Shown here one piece after another: positions 20,901-32,232 of a DNA stretch of 32,232 nt. Within the stretch, counting starts at the first letter, position 1; each line of letters begins with the position of its first letter. The position numbers and the translations under genes were made by a program. Below the pieces are notes generated by a model. It was not told where the DNA came from. It saw only the letters and a list, made by a program, of their open reading frames with translations, and made no database searches. The stretch is from Hysterium pulicare CBS 123377 (taxonomy: Eukaryota > Ascomycota > Dothideomycetes > Hysteriales > Hysteriaceae), in the NCBI GenBank assembly GCA_000467715.1, contig AJFK01000497.1, positions 1 to 32,232 of the forward strand, in the 5' to 3' direction.

Positions 20901-21309
20901 AGGTAGCATGGGCGGTGAAAGGAATGGCTGCGCCAGAAGATATTAAACTAAAACCCAGTTAGCATAGACACTGAGTGTTAAAGCTGACAGAAGTACCTTT
21001 GAGTAAATTTGAAACCTGAATTTTCTGAAAATACGAAGTCACTACTGGCCGTTAATTCAGGTCGAGCACTATAGAGAAGGAGAAGCTGGACCTTCTAAGT
21101 GCATCTACAACCATGAAAACAAGCTTATCGAAGGGAGCTTCCGGAGGATTTCCATAGTCGAGTTCCTCGTATTCTGCAAGACCGGGAATAAAAGGCTTAT
21201 AGGGAAAGAAGCCGGTAGCGAATATCAGAATAGCTATGGGAATAAGAATATTTGCAATGGTAAGAAGGATATGAGGGACGCGCTCGATCACTGGGATTCG
21301 CTCGACCAT
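17976..21309 (-). CDS. LAS21: GPI ethanolamine phosphate transferase 2 (Las21/Gpi7/PIG-G), 921 residues
   Basis: Ten exons: 21309-21092, 21041-20997, 20947-20656, 20592-20465, 20411-20041, 19990-19761, 19691-19423, 19353-18830, 18753-18646 and 18556-17976. Every junction keeps frame. Residues ~12-37 are a signal anchor. The lumenal alkaline-phosphatase-like domain follows with metal and nucleophile motifs: VVDALR (D69), SPTITMPR (Thr108 the likely nucleophile), GLDHIGH (D218, H222) and GDHGMNDGGNHGG (D265, H266). From about residue 430 come many membrane helices. Known role: adds ethanolamine phosphate to the second mannose of the GPI anchor in the ER. SPTITMPR and the long polytopic tail separate it from secreted phosphatases; the absence of Mcd4- or Gpi13-specific N-termini favours Las21. 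Confidence 0.93.
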
Positions 21310-21962
21310 CTTGACGAAGAGACGCGTATCAAAGCTTGAATCTATGCAGTCAGAGCAAATTCAAGGAGCGGTCGTGCTCCAGTTCCGAATTGAGATCATG
21401 GTGTTGGATTGTGGTAGAGTTGAAGTCGCACCTGGATGGTTTCAGGGTTCAAACTATTCCCAACAAGGCATAGCGCATCACAATAGGGGCTGTAATAATT
21501 TAGATCCAGGTTCATTTTTCCGATATGTACAATAAGAGAAGGCTACGTGCAAGACGTTTTGACGTCTGCTGAGGACTATATATTCCCTTAGGACCACAAT
21601 ACCAGGGTCAAAACAATGTATGCGGACAGCAAGGAGAGTCATCACTAGATTGATGCGCAGTCCAACTCTAACGAATTATGACACCAACTTGATGTGCACG
21701 CAGACAATCAAGGTACTATTGGTGTTCATAGGGATGAAGATATCTGGTTTACTTACAAAAACAACATATATGTGCCGTACGAGGCTGCTAAGAAAGACCT
21801 CAAGAAAAGAGGTTGATATGTAACACTACTCCAGATGAATAGCGGTAAGCCGTCGTGAAAAGAAAAATGCCTCCTCAAGATGCTCAAGCATGAATGCAAC
21901 CCCTTTCTAATGCGAACCTCCAACTATGCCAATGACTACACTATTGGGACCAATACGATACA
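21310..21962. other. intergenic between AMPP (3' end) and LAS21 (5' end)
   Basis: Both flanking genes are on the minus strand, so this 653-bp stretch is the LAS21 promoter and AMPP 3' flank. Small frames on the plus strand have no support. Confidence 0.5.
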
Positions 21963-24456
21963 TCAATAAGGCTGAGTCTCTCGCTTCAGCCACTTCATGG
22001 CAAGGCTGTCCTCCTGGAAGAAATGCTTCGTCTTCTCAAAGACTTCTGTGTGGTACTCGTTCAGGAAAGATTTCTCGTCTGGTGTTAATAGGCTCGTGTT
22101 GATGAGCTTTCTGCAATGTGGCACCAACGTTACGTGCTCGAAACCGAGGTAGGGTTTATCGCCGAACTTGTGGTTTGTCTCTGCTTCCTTAACCATGACC
22201 ATGTCTATAGGATTTAGCGGAAAGTATATTCTCTAAAGGGAGAAGGGCAGCTTACTTTCGATACGTATGCCGAATTTGCCATCCTCATAATACCCAGGTT
22301 CTGAGTTGAATTAGACCGAGTTATTCGTTGCTAGTGAATCATCCAACACTTACCGTCCGATATCACATTACCGACAGACAAGGATACTTCAGAAAACTGA
22401 ACGCGTGTGCCAATACCAATAGGTCCTTCGTGTACATTCTAAAAGATGTTAGTAAATCGTCACTGATGGCCATGTCCCCACTCACCAAGAAAGAGCCAAC
22501 ACCATGTCCAGTTCCATGTCTGTAGTCCAGGCCTTCCGCCCACAGGAATTGACGTGCCATTGTGTCGAGCGCAAAGCCGGTCGTTCCTTTCGGAAACTTT
22601 ACTCGCTCCAAGGCGATATTACCTTTCAGCACTAAAGTATATGCCTTCCGCTCCATTTCGGATGGCTCCCCAAAATGAAGCGTTCTAGTCGTATCTGTTG
22701 TCCCGTCCAGGTACTGGGCGCCAGAGTCGCAAAGATAAATTTCTTTCGGATCAATAACCGAGCAGTTCCCCTTCTCTGGTTTGTAATGTATCACGGCCGC
22801 ATTTAGGCCTGTGGAGGAGATGGTATCGAAAGATAACCCAACGAAGCGATCATGCTTTCTAGGATGTATGTTAGTCACATACATGAAGTGTATAGCCAGG
22901 CATGACCTACGATCTGATCGTTTCCAGCTTGTCAGCAGCGTCCACCTCATCAAGCTTTGCGGCTTTGTTGACGAGCTGATCGTCTAGCCAGGCAAAATAC
23001 TCGATAAGAGCGGCACCATCCCGAATATGGCATTGCCTCATGCCTTCGAGCTCAACCTCGTTCTTAATAGCTTTTGCTTCGGCAATAGGGCTCCGTACCT
23101 CATCTACTCTCTCCTCGCCGCCAAGACTTTGATTAAGCGCCCAAGATGCCCTTGTTGATACTAAGAACTTGCTCTTCTCAGTGGATTCTGTATTTTGAGA
23201 CGACTGGGTACTCAACGCCTGCATGTCATCGAATATCGAATCATACGGCCTGATAGTCACAGCATCACCAAGGTGCGATTTTACATCTGCGCTGAACTTG
23301 CTCTCATCGACGTACAACGTTGCACTGTCTGGAGTCACAACAGCATACGAGAAGAAGACCGGGTTATACGGGATACTGCATTTCATTAGCCTAGTTCCCA
23401 AACAAGCATAATACGAGACCAGCGTACTCGTTACCACGAAGATTGTAGAGCCAAGCGATTTCATCAAGCATAGCTGTTGACGGATTAGACGCCAAGTCTC
23501 ATAGCCATGGTGAATACGTACAGACGACGAACCCAGAGCTTTTCCGCTTCTCTAATTCTTTTCTGAGGTCCTCAAGCTTCTCCTCGAAGCTCTTGCCCGA
23601 GTATTCTACCGGGTGGAATTGGACCTTCTCGCTTGGCCGGGAAGGCTTCGATTCTCCCCAAACCGCATCTATGAGATTGCTCTTGACGGCCTTCAATTCT
23701 GCTCCGCCTTTCTTTTTGATCTTGTCTGAGAGTTTCCGCGCTTCGCCTAGAGAAGTCAGCCACGAATGACCCCTGAACCTGGTGAGCACGTGAGCACGTA
23801 CCAGCGGTGATGACGCTCGGGTCAACACCAACGACTTTTGCTCCTTCGGCCTGCTCCGCTGTCCTGTATGTTTTCAGTCTCATAGAACATCCTCCAGCAT
23901 GACTGGGTATTCACCATTCCTGCCATGTCGGCACATCCTGCAGCCCTTGTTTCAACAATTCCCAGTTGCTGTCCAATTGCTTCTCGGCTTGATTGAAGTA
24001 TCGGCCGTCGGTCGCTAGTGCCGCCTTCTCCAGGGTCACCACGGCAGTGCCAGCAGATCCAGAGAAGCCACAAATGAATTCTGGATTGAATGAGTTTATG
24101 CGCGGCTAAGAGCGGTCGGTGGTGGATAGCTGACCTCTCCGGGCATCGCAAGGAGCTATGTATTCTGACTGGTGACTGTCTTCGGACGGGACGACTGAAC
24201 TTTCATGAGTAAACGAGGCCGCAATCGTAGGGGAGTCAACCATACTATAGACATCTACTTCGGTGTCCTTCATGAGCTTCCGAAGCTCTGCAAGCCGCGC
24301 AGTCGTATTAACGGTGCCCATGTCGATCGGCGAATTGATGCTAGGCGGAGTGGAGTAGAAACGTTTGAAAAATGGATTGGGTTTGGCGACTACATAGGAT
24401 CGAGAGGAAGGTGTAGGATGGAAGTGAATGCGTAGGAAGAAACGAGAAAGGTTCAT
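21963..24456 (-). CDS. AMPP: Xaa-Pro aminopeptidase P (AMPP), 676 residues
   Basis: Ten exons: 24456-24135, 24080-23915, 23863-23802, 23746-23522, 23473-23428, 23375-22911, 22858-22486, 22438-22354, 22300-22256 and 22204-21963; all phases close. It has the three-domain layout of cytosolic AMPP: two creatinase-like N-terminal domains ([28 protein letters not shown]) and a pita-bread catalytic domain. Metal ligands are all present: D473 and D484 ([19 protein letters not shown]), H547 (HGTGHGVG), E582 (EPGYYEDG) and E596 (IRIEN), spaced as in human XPNPEP1. Known role: removes an N-terminal residue before proline, using two Mn ions. The first ATG adds a 45-residue basic N-terminus that looks like a mitochondrial presequence; a second ATG at 24321 opens the canonical [17 protein letters not shown]. 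Confidence 0.95.
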
Positions 24457-25445
24457 CGGCGAGCTTCAAGATTCGGACTGCGCAAGTACACGCAGCTCTC
24501 CGCAATACAAACAGCCGCCCTTGTCACATTGGAGGTTAGCCGCGGGGCTTGGCATGACTGCACTCGGCCCGCGATTGGCGACAAAATGTATCATTAGTAG
24601 CTCGTCGATCGATGGACGTCGTCTGGAACATACTCATCCGAATGTTGCCATATCTCAAGGCATTATTCTCGAGACAACAGAGCATAGCTACTCGTCATGC
24701 AGGTGAGAATGAAGTGCACTGAGGCATTCGCAAGTAGGACTTGAGCAAACTTTTTTCATTGCGAGGCCCAACGTAGTTCCGCACACGATCGCCTTAAAGA
24801 CGAGTTTGGTAAAGCTCAACTACGGGTAAGCAGTGACTATATCTTAACTTCTCGTTTATGGTTGGTTTTATAGTATGGTATAACAGTATCTCTTTGATTT
24901 CTCCTTCCGCTTCCCTTTCGTTTTGGTACTTTGGTTTCATTGGCGCCTTGACTGCGTATCTAGTACCTATATACTTACTAAGCCACTTTCTAGAACGGTT
25001 TCAAGAAGCAAAACTACCTTGAGACTTTGCAACCAACTCAACCCAGCCCACTGCGCCGGAAGCCTTCCGAAGTACGAAGTATTGAACCCGGCGTAAAGAC
25101 TGCCTTAGGGAAGTCGCTATTGGGGTACTCGGGACGTTGTAGTAGCTACTGACAATTTGCCTTTGGCATTCAAGCACCCAAGGTAAGTTCGAGCTGTACA
25201 AATTCTTCGTCAACGTCTCATTGTTATCATTCAACTCTACGCCATCTGTCACTCCCAACTCTCGAATCTTTACTGTCACGCTATTCGAGACCAACGATTC
25301 GCTATCAATATGGCATCCTAAATCACATCGGGTGGCTTTACCCATGCCTCCATCATGTCGTTCCGTACTATTTTCCTGAGGAGGAGTGCAAAGATGTCGG
25401 CGCATTTACTTTCTCTCCACACGCATTTGGCTGACCATAGATAGC
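24457..25445. promoter_or_regulatory. divergent region between AMPP and the importin gene
   Basis: The 989 bp separate two divergent starts. No gene is evident: the largest frames (92 codons plus, 134 codons minus) have no splice context or motif. Just before the importin ATG is a small upstream ORF, listed separately. Confidence 0.5.
25355..25444 (+). other. upstream ORF of the importin gene, 29 codons
   Basis: ATG at 25355 (a second in-frame ATG at 25394) opens MSFRTIFLRRSAKMSAHL and ends with TAG at 25442-25444, one base before the importin start codon at 25446. It would be a regulatory uORF if the transcript begins upstream of it, which the sequence alone cannot show. Confidence 0.4.
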
Positions 25446-28400
25446 ATGACTCACCCCGCGCGGTCCGATGACATCCAAGCAATCGAGCAACTCATCAAGT
25501 CGATGCACGAACCTAACCCATCAAGACCAATCAGCGAAATCAATGCCATGTTGACTGAGCTCCAGCGGTCTGACCGCGGGTGGGACATAGCAGAGCAGTT
25601 GATGAGGAGTGATGATGAGAAGGTTCAACATTTCGCTGCTGGTACATACACAGTGAAACTTAACACGGCCTCGTACGTCATCTTCGCTTTCCTCCGATGG
25701 TATTGAGTTGCTAACAAAGAATTCGAAGTGATGGGTTGAGCGAAGAAGACTCTCACCAACTCCTTACTAACCTTGTTGTAAGTTCCCTAAACCATCTAAA
25801 GGATGTTCGGGCTTACAATTTGCTAGAATCATATCTGCATCAATCTTGCGACGCATTCGAGGATTACGTTCGTGACACGGAAACTGTGTTCAACGCTTGC
25901 CACATATTTTCTGAAGCCTATATGCCCCTCCGTGTGGTCAAAATGCATCCGGAGTCTCGCTTGTTCCTTTTGGCACGGATACCTTGTATTCGACGAGCCC
26001 GTCAGCCGGGAACGGTACACCACATCGGATGTACTGCCAGAGCTCAATGACGTTCAACTCCTATGTTTACTCGAATTTACCATGAATCTCGCTGATGAAG
26101 CCAAAAAGTTGACTCACGTAGCTGAGTAAGTTTCAAAATTTCTCTGCCCCATCGTTAGTTTTGTTTTGTTACTAATCCTTCCTAGCCTCGAGGCACATGA
26201 ACGGTTAGTCCCCAATGTTTCAGACGTAGAGGCCCTCTTGCAACATGTCTTTTTGAGGGGTATAAAATACCTTACAGGACCTACTAAAGGGGATCAAAGT
26301 GCGGTGTTGCTGCAAAGTGGAGAGAAGCTATGTATTACAGCTATGCGAACCTATGTTGTATGTCATCGGCGGCTGAGATCCTTAATGATTGTTCGTGCTA
26401 ATGATGTATTGGTATCAGTCATGGGCATTCTACGCTCAAACCGAGTTTAAAGAGGACCCAGAGGATCTGATGTACCTCCAGAGTGCTACTGAACTCGCAC
26501 TAAACTGCCTTACATACGATCTCGATGAGATTGCGGAGCTATTTGCGGAGCTACTAGAAAACTATCCCAAATTCTTCGATCCAGTGCATCAAGAGAAGCT
26601 CTGGCGGGAAATCACCAGCGAATGGGGTATTCAGATCATCGACAATCTGGACGGGGAGACCGTCACACTAGCAAGGATGATCATTGCATACGCGCAAATG
26701 CTACTCGATTCCGGGCGGCTGTATACGCAGCCGGACGATCCAAAACATCAAGAAGTCATCAGTGAGTGAGCCGGACAATGCAAATGCTTTAGTCTAGTTA
26801 GGCGGAAGCTAATATAAGCAAGGCGTTCTGCACAAACTTCTCCAATACCCGGAAATCGCAGCTGTCGATGATGAAGTGGCGCCGCTTGTAACAGATTTCT
26901 GGAACAACTACATCAGTACTATTGACGACCAATGTTTCGAATATCAAGAGGAGGATATGAAGCCGGAATGGTTAGAGAAAGCTCAGGCCAATGTTTTCCT
27001 TGTGGTATCCGAACTCTTTCCAAAGCTCTGCTACCCAGAAACTGTCGTCATAAGAGCGTGGGACTCAGACACGAAGAAAGCGTTCAAGAATTTCCGTATC
27101 GATGTTCAGGACTTACTCTTATCCATCTATCAACAACTAGGCATTACAGTACTTGACTATTTCGTTTCCTCGGCTGCGGAAGCCTTACGAAGTGGCGATT
27201 GGTTTCGGCTTGAGGCTGGTCTATTCTGCTTGAACGGCATTGCAGAGGCAGTGACTGAAACTTCAGACCTGCACCTTGCACGGCTATTTTCCCTTCCTCT
27301 TTTCACTCAAATGACCGAGAATACGAACATCCCTAATGTAACACGTCGATCTACCGTAGACATGGTCGCAGCGTTCAACAACTTCTTTCTTCGCAACGTC
27401 GAGTTCCTTCAACAGGTTCTACGCTTTTTGTACACTGCGCTAGGTCAACCATCTTTAGCACACTCGGCAGCCAAGTCATTTGCTACATTATGCTCAGAAT
27501 GTCGAAAATCGCTGACGAGCCAACTTGAATCCTTCTTCCAGATGTATCAGCAGCTCCTTGCCTATCCAACGGTTGAAGAGTTCACGAAGAGTAAGATTCT
27601 AGAAGGAATTGCGGCGATAGTCCAGGCTCTAGATTCCGATGAACAGAAACGCATAGGTCTCCAGCACCTTTTCCAATTGGTTGCACAAGATGGTGCAAAG
27701 GCGATCAGTCTCGCAGAGACTGGCGCTGACTTTGAGCAAGGTCAAGTCTTGGCGTTAACTGCTCTTAAATGCCTGGCTGGCATTGGAAAGGCTCTTCAAG
27801 CAGATGACGAGAAAGTTGTCGACCTGGAGACGGAACCTGTTCAATCGACATACTGGACTCACGGTCCTGGACAGGAGATCCAAAGCAATATCGTTGAGTT
27901 CATCAATCTTCTTACATTGAAATTTGGCTCCGACCCAGAGATCATAGAAGCTGCGTGCTCCATTCTGCGAACTGGCTACAAGGAAACAGTACCAGGTCCA
28001 TTCGTTCTTCTTCCGACGGCTACCATCGATTTTATTGCCAAATGCGATATCAAAACTCCTCGCCTTCCGTTCGTCTTGGACACCGTCTGTATGTTCATCA
28101 CGTCACGTAAGAAGGACCCAACGCCGGAATACCACACGGAATCTCAACGCCTTATGCTTCAAATCATCAGATTCATGCAAGAACTAGGCCATCCAAGAAC
28201 AGACCCAGAAGTATCCGTCGGCTGCATCGAGGTCATCCAGAAATTCATCAACACCAATGCCGCAATCCTGATGAGCGCAACACCGGATGACCTACGCGGC
28301 GTGTTTGAGTTTTCGATCGAGTCCGTGAAGTCCCCCGAGGTCCTGCCCAAGAGAGCAGCAGCTCAGTTTTGGACCGATATCTTCGCTCTTGCGGCTGATA

Positions 28401-28891
28401 TGCGGAATCCAAGTCAATCCACTGCTCAGGAGATCACATCACACTTCGGTGCAGCGATTACGTTCGCGCTCATATCGAATCTCTGTGGTGAGGTGGAGCC
28501 TAGCTCTCTTGAGAGTATTCAAGCACCACTCCGCAAGTTGGTACAGACGGATCGTAATGCGCGAGGATACATAATCAAGGCATTGGAAGAAGTCCCTCTT
28601 ATCCGCAGAGCTAAAGAAATATACCAGACCGAAACTGAGAATATGGTACGGAAGTTTGTGGAAGGAGTTTCAAGGTTCGTAACGGATCAATCATATTGCT
28701 ACATCTCTCCCCATGCACATTTTTACTCTTCGAAGCCCTCTCTCGCTACTCATACATTTGCTAATTATACACACAGAAACGCGCGCTCTTCGGCCGCTTT
28801 CAAACAAACCGTCAAAGGTTTCTGGTCCATCTGCAAGAAGCTCATCATTCAGCTGGGTCCCGACACACAACCGATTATGCGAGCATTATAG
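25446..28891 (+). CDS. Importin-beta superfamily karyopherin, importin-13/Kap122 (Pdr6)-like, 1018 residues
   Basis: Seven exons: 25446-25672, 25729-25777, 25827-26125, 26186-26357, 26419-26761, 26823-28674 and 28777-28891; phases all close. The protein is HEAT-repeat alpha-solenoid throughout. The N-terminal importin-beta domain covers about residues 30-100 (EINAMLTELQRSDRGWDIAE, the AAGTYTVKL repeat), and an exportin-1-like region follows (KLCSTLATYFLKPICPSVW). FWNNYIS, EAGLFCLNGIAEAV and KGFWSICKKL are typical of importin-13/transportin-3/Pdr6 members. Known role: RanGTP-dependent cargo transport through the nuclear pore. Length fits (about 960-1080). The start is the first ATG giving the conserved helix; the last intron (102 nt) is open in frame, but its GTTCGT donor, GCTAAT branch and ACACAG acceptor and family conservation say it is spliced. 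Confidence 0.88.
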
Positions 28892-28975
28892 AGTCCCATC
28901 TCTTTGTCGCCTCTGTTTTCTTCGCCTCGACACAGCCATACGACGCGACGTGCTCAGCTCCGTCGGCATCGATAC

Positions 28976-29608
28976 TTAAAATTCCCCAAACGCAGCAAGC
29001 GCACACGTTATGCCGAATGAAAGTTTAAAAGCCACGTTATCCAGTATCAACGACCTCACATTCGTATTGTGAAACCGGCGTTGGAGGAAGGAGTATGGTA
29101 TTATGTGAATACCGCGGGACTCGATGAACTGGATAGAAATATGTTCTTGTTAGCCTTTTCCTTGTCTTCCCGTATCATGTTTTTCCATCTCCTGCCTTGC
29201 AGCATATTTTCTACTGCACCAGGGCTCCAACCATCCCAACCTACTAGATAGAACCCCCAAATCTAAACCAATCAATAAAAATCAAATACATACCTGCACC
29301 CCCGCAATAAGCAGCCCCAAAACAACAGCTAAAGGTTTCGAGAAAAACCCAATCGCAACCCCTCCCACCAGCCCTAATATACTCCCCGCACTAACCTGCT
29401 TCAAAGCTTGCGGGTTCCACCCTTCCTTTGTGCGTATCGGCGTCTTGCGGTTTGTGGAGCTAGAGGAGGTTTGTGAGACGGACGTGCCGAATGGGGTCGC
29501 GAGGGTGTCGCAGAGGAGGGTGGGTCGGCGCTGGAGGAGAAGGGTGGTGCTGGCTAGGATGCCGGTTGAGAGGAGGAGAGGGCGCGGGCGGAGGAGGAGG
29601 GATGCCAT
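28976..29608 (-). CDS. FUN14 family mitochondrial membrane protein, 155 residues
   Basis: Exon 1 is 29608-29294 and exon 2 is 29128-28976, with a 165-nt GTATGT...ATCCAG intron at a codon boundary. The N-terminus is a basic, hydrophobic presequence-like stretch (MASLLLRPRPLLLSTGILAS). The FUN14 domain begins near residue 70 with KQVSAGSILGLVGGVAIGFF and SKPLAVVLGLLIAGVQ, then FIESRGIHIIPYSFLQRR in exon 2 and a third hydrophobic segment (LSFGITCALAAFGEF). Known: FUN14 proteins are small mitochondrial outer-membrane proteins; animal FUNDC1 is a mitophagy receptor, while fungal roles are less clear. The typical FUNDC1 LC3-binding YxxL at the N-terminus is not seen. It converges with the importin gene, 84 bp between stops. 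Confidence 0.92.
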
Positions 29609-30299
29609 TGTTTTTTTGGGGTTGGTGGGTGGTGGAGAGTTGTTTTGAAGAGGAGGGTTCGAGCGGTGGGTGGAGGGTTAATGGTTAGATAGAAAGGAGG
29701 AGAGAATGTTCGGTGGTAAAATTGAGATTGCGATGTAGAAGCTTTCGTGGTTTGGTTGTGAGCTTTGGGCTGTGGTCGGTGTTGCTGATGTCATTGGTTG
29801 GTGCGGGCTGGATTGGCCAATCGGACGGACTTCATGGAGGGCATGCTTTTTTTGCGGGAGGATATTTAATTGATGAAGACGAAAGAGTCCCAGAATGTCT
29901 TTTCTCTCTTACTCGGAATTGCATGAGAGTCTAATGCTTATAACATGCTTTTATAGCTAGCAACTAGATATTAAGCCACTGCATTTAGCTCAACTGGATG
30001 TCATAGTTCGTGGTATTCGGAAGATGCTACCAACGGCTTTGCCATCAGCCAACAAAGACAATTCGGACTCTAGAAAAGGCACTAAAGCCAGTTGCCATCC
30101 GTAAGGCTATTTGGAAAGTATAAAATGAACAGATACCCTCCGGACTTGTACAGCTAAGAGAATGCAGTACGACGAATTAATGACACCCGTCGTGATAGTT
30201 TGATATAGAGCAAAGAGCTGAAGCTCTATAAATATGTTGAACAATTTACCCAACCCTGTACTATAACGCCACATCCCTTTTTAAATGCAACATGTGACT
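29609..30299. other. intergenic, FUN14 promoter and PDX1 3' flank
   Basis: No coding evidence. GT-rich frames at 29430-29934 on the plus strand are antisense to the FUN14 exon or its C-rich promoter and are not genes. Confidence 0.5.
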
Positions 30300-31449
30300 T
30301 TACCACCCCCTCTTCGCCAGCTTCTCCCCTTCCGCCATCGAGCCGGTGTTGATTCCGACCATAGCCTCTCCCAAATCCATGCTTACCTCCACTAGTACCT
30401 TGGGGTCCTTGAAATGTGTGACAGCTTGAACAATAGCTTTTGCTCTCTTTGACGCATCACCACTCTTGAAGATTCCTGAACCAACAAAGACACCGTCACA
30501 ACCCAGCTGCATCATCAAGGCAGCATCCGCAGGCGTAGCAACACCACCCGCCGCAAAATTGACCACAGGCAACCTTCCCAGCTTCGCTGTCTCCTTAAGC
30601 AAATCAAACGGCGCCCCCAGCTCCTTCGCATATACTCTCAGCTCCTCATCGTTCATTCCCTTCGCCTTCGTGATATCAGAAGTGACCTGGCGCATGTGAC
30701 GGACAGCTTCTATCACGTCGCCCGTGCCTGCTTCACCTTTTGTGCGGATCATAGCGGCGCCTTCGGAGATACGACGGAGGGCTTCGCCTAGGTTGCGGCA
30801 GCCGCAGACGAAAGGGACACGGAAGGGATGTTTTTCTACGTGGTATACGGCGTCGGCGGGGGTGAGGACTTCAGATTCGTCTATGTAGTCTACGCCGAGG
30901 GATTCGAGGATCTTTTTCACACCAGTGTTCCGTTAGTGATCTTCTCTTCGTCAGATACTGCGCTCTCTTCCGATGGCTAGATTCAGGGGACCAAGGATTG
31001 ATTCGGGAGGAAATGGGAAGGGAAAGGCTGTAAGTACCTGGCACTCAACGAAATGCCCTATCCTCGCCTTCGCCATGACTGGAATTGTGACTGTATCCAT
31101 AATCTCCCTGATCATCTGCGGATCCGACATCCTCGCTACTCCACCTTGCGCGCGAATGTCCGCTGGGACGCGCTCGAGAGCCATTACGGCGGCTGCACCG
31201 GCTTCCTCTGCTATGCGTGCCTGTTGGATGACATGGACATTAGCTAAGACCTTCCCAAGATAAATTGAATGCTTGGGACGGTAGTCACAGACTGATTGGT
31301 GATGTAGGCGGAAGACATACCTGTTCAGCATTCACCACATCCATAATCACACCTCCCTTCAACATCCTCGCCAGTCCAGCCTTAACAGCAAAATTATTCT
31401 CTCCATCTTGTGTCCCATGACCATTCGCAGTGGGTAATTCAGTCGCCAT
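30300..31449 (-). CDS. PDX1: Pyridoxal 5'-phosphate synthase subunit PDX1/SNZ (PyroA), 307 residues
   Basis: Three exons: 31449-31321, 31220-31038 and 30911-30300, each junction at a codon boundary. It is the (beta/alpha)8 barrel of vitamin B6 synthesis: D37 in [10 protein letters not shown]94 in MAKARIGHF (the imine-forming lysine) and K162 in [12 protein letters not shown] (the second lysine), spaced exactly as D24, K81 and K149 of the bacterial enzyme. The Gly-rich phosphate site [19 protein letters not shown] is intact. Known role: joins ribose 5-phosphate, glyceraldehyde 3-phosphate and ammonia (supplied by PDX2/SNO) to make PLP, as a dodecamer. The partner glutaminase is not in this window. 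The third exon's acceptor is the unusual A-rich AAAAAG; no other AG keeps frame. Confidence 0.97.
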
Positions 31450-32232
31450 AATTTTCTTTCTTCAATTATCTTGCAATTGAACAAAGGCTCCGAAATATGA
31501 GAGTAGAAAAGAGAAGCAGGTATTCTGTTCTGGAGAGAAACGAGGGTAAAACTAGTGAGGTATACAAGAGAAGAGAGGAAGGAATGAGTCAAGGAAAAAG
31601 AATTAAAGGGCGTGCCGCGATGCCGTATTCTGTTTGCGGTGTCGGTGTCTGCAGCACACAGTCAAGCCATCATCAATCACTTTTTTGCAAACCCCGATAG
31701 CGGCCGGCGACGGCATGCTACCCCGCCGTTTGGTTCAACGACCCTGGCTAGCCGCTTGTGGGATGGTAGACGTTGGGGTATGAGCCGTTAATTGCCGGGC
31801 TTAGTAAGCCAGGACTTCAGTCATCACAACAAAGGGTGAAGGTCCTAAGCGTTTGGGCGGTTTTATACCTGTTCCTTACTCATGCTACCGATTTATGACG
31901 AGCCATCTAAATTCTGCGACTATCATCAACTGGATTTTGGCACCAGAAGAGCTTCCCATTGAGCCGTACAAGTCCTCACATGGATTGAAGTGGTAGGTAA
32001 AAAAGGACAGATTATAACAATTCATCGCCTCCTTATTCTTTATTTCCTTGCATATACCTAAGTTACTGATTCTGGTTTCCGGATGTGAGGATCTTGCCAT
32101 TATTTCTTATTCTCGTATGACTTGCTCAAGTCTTGCAATGATCGGAAGATACTCCAATGACCATAGAAATCAACTACTTCTCCCGCGAAGCCCATCTTGT
32201 TGAAATGTAGAATGTTGATTCTATCAAAGGGT
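31450..32232. other. PDX1 upstream region to right window edge
   Basis: The PDX1 promoter lies here. I see no gene: frames of up to 77 codons have no splice partners or motifs. No TATA box is clear near the PDX1 start. Confidence 0.5.

Noticed and set aside
29430-29688. Plus-strand Gly/Arg/Trp-rich frames
   Set aside because: Complement of the FUN14 presequence exon and its promoter.
30466-30699. 77-codon plus-strand frame
   Set aside because: Antisense shadow of the PDX1 barrel; no independent evidence.

Overview
The window is nuclear DNA of a filamentous ascomycete (Pezizomycotina; Leotiomycetes is my guess from the protein flavour, not proven). The evidence is dense genes on both strands, many short introns (about 45-165 nt) with GT donors, CTAAC/CTGAC-like branch sites and YAG acceptors, and fungal-only families such as DUF2015, fungal Tom7 and a 'fungal N-terminal domain' protein. 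I rebuilt the gene models by joining reading frames at splice sites, and nearly all spliced frames close exactly. I see no transposon, viral relic or CRISPR array.

Layout. 1-1078 (-): 5' part of GET4 (tail-anchored protein targeting), running off the left edge. 1300-1382 (-): tRNA-Gly(CCC) with a 12-nt intron. 1659-3327 (+): two tentative small genes and a degraded two-helix membrane-protein gene. 3512-5613 (-): a T5orf172 (GIY-YIG-like) domain protein. 5614-7723: a gene-poor stretch. 7724-8157 (-): DUF2015 protein, divergent from 8568-9337 (+) ribosomal protein eL28. 9974-11109 (-): splicing factor SF3b subunit 4, divergent from 11330-11696 (+) TOM7, a 53-residue protein spread over five exons. 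12656-15051 (+): a large fungal N-terminal-domain protein. 15467-16098 (-): a protein made of 18-residue tandem repeats with an AUG-free upstream exon. 16469-17859 (-): an unknown protein with a cysteine-rich C-terminal knuckle. 17976-21309 (-): LAS21/GPI7, ten exons. 21963-24456 (-): Xaa-Pro aminopeptidase P, ten exons. 25446-28891 (+): an importin-13-like karyopherin, seven exons. 28976-29608 (-): FUN14 family protein. 30300-31449 (-): vitamin B6 synthase PDX1/SNZ.

The neighbours do not form a pathway or cluster. Most are conserved housekeeping genes: protein targeting (GET4, TOM7, importin), RNA and translation (SF3B4, eL28, tRNA), GPI-anchor synthesis (LAS21), peptide turnover (AMPP) and cofactor synthesis (PDX1). 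The less-known material is the T5orf172 protein, the repeat protein with its odd leader, the Cys-knuckle protein, the degraded membrane gene and the small genes at 1.6-2.8 kb. I found no convincing new multi-gene system.
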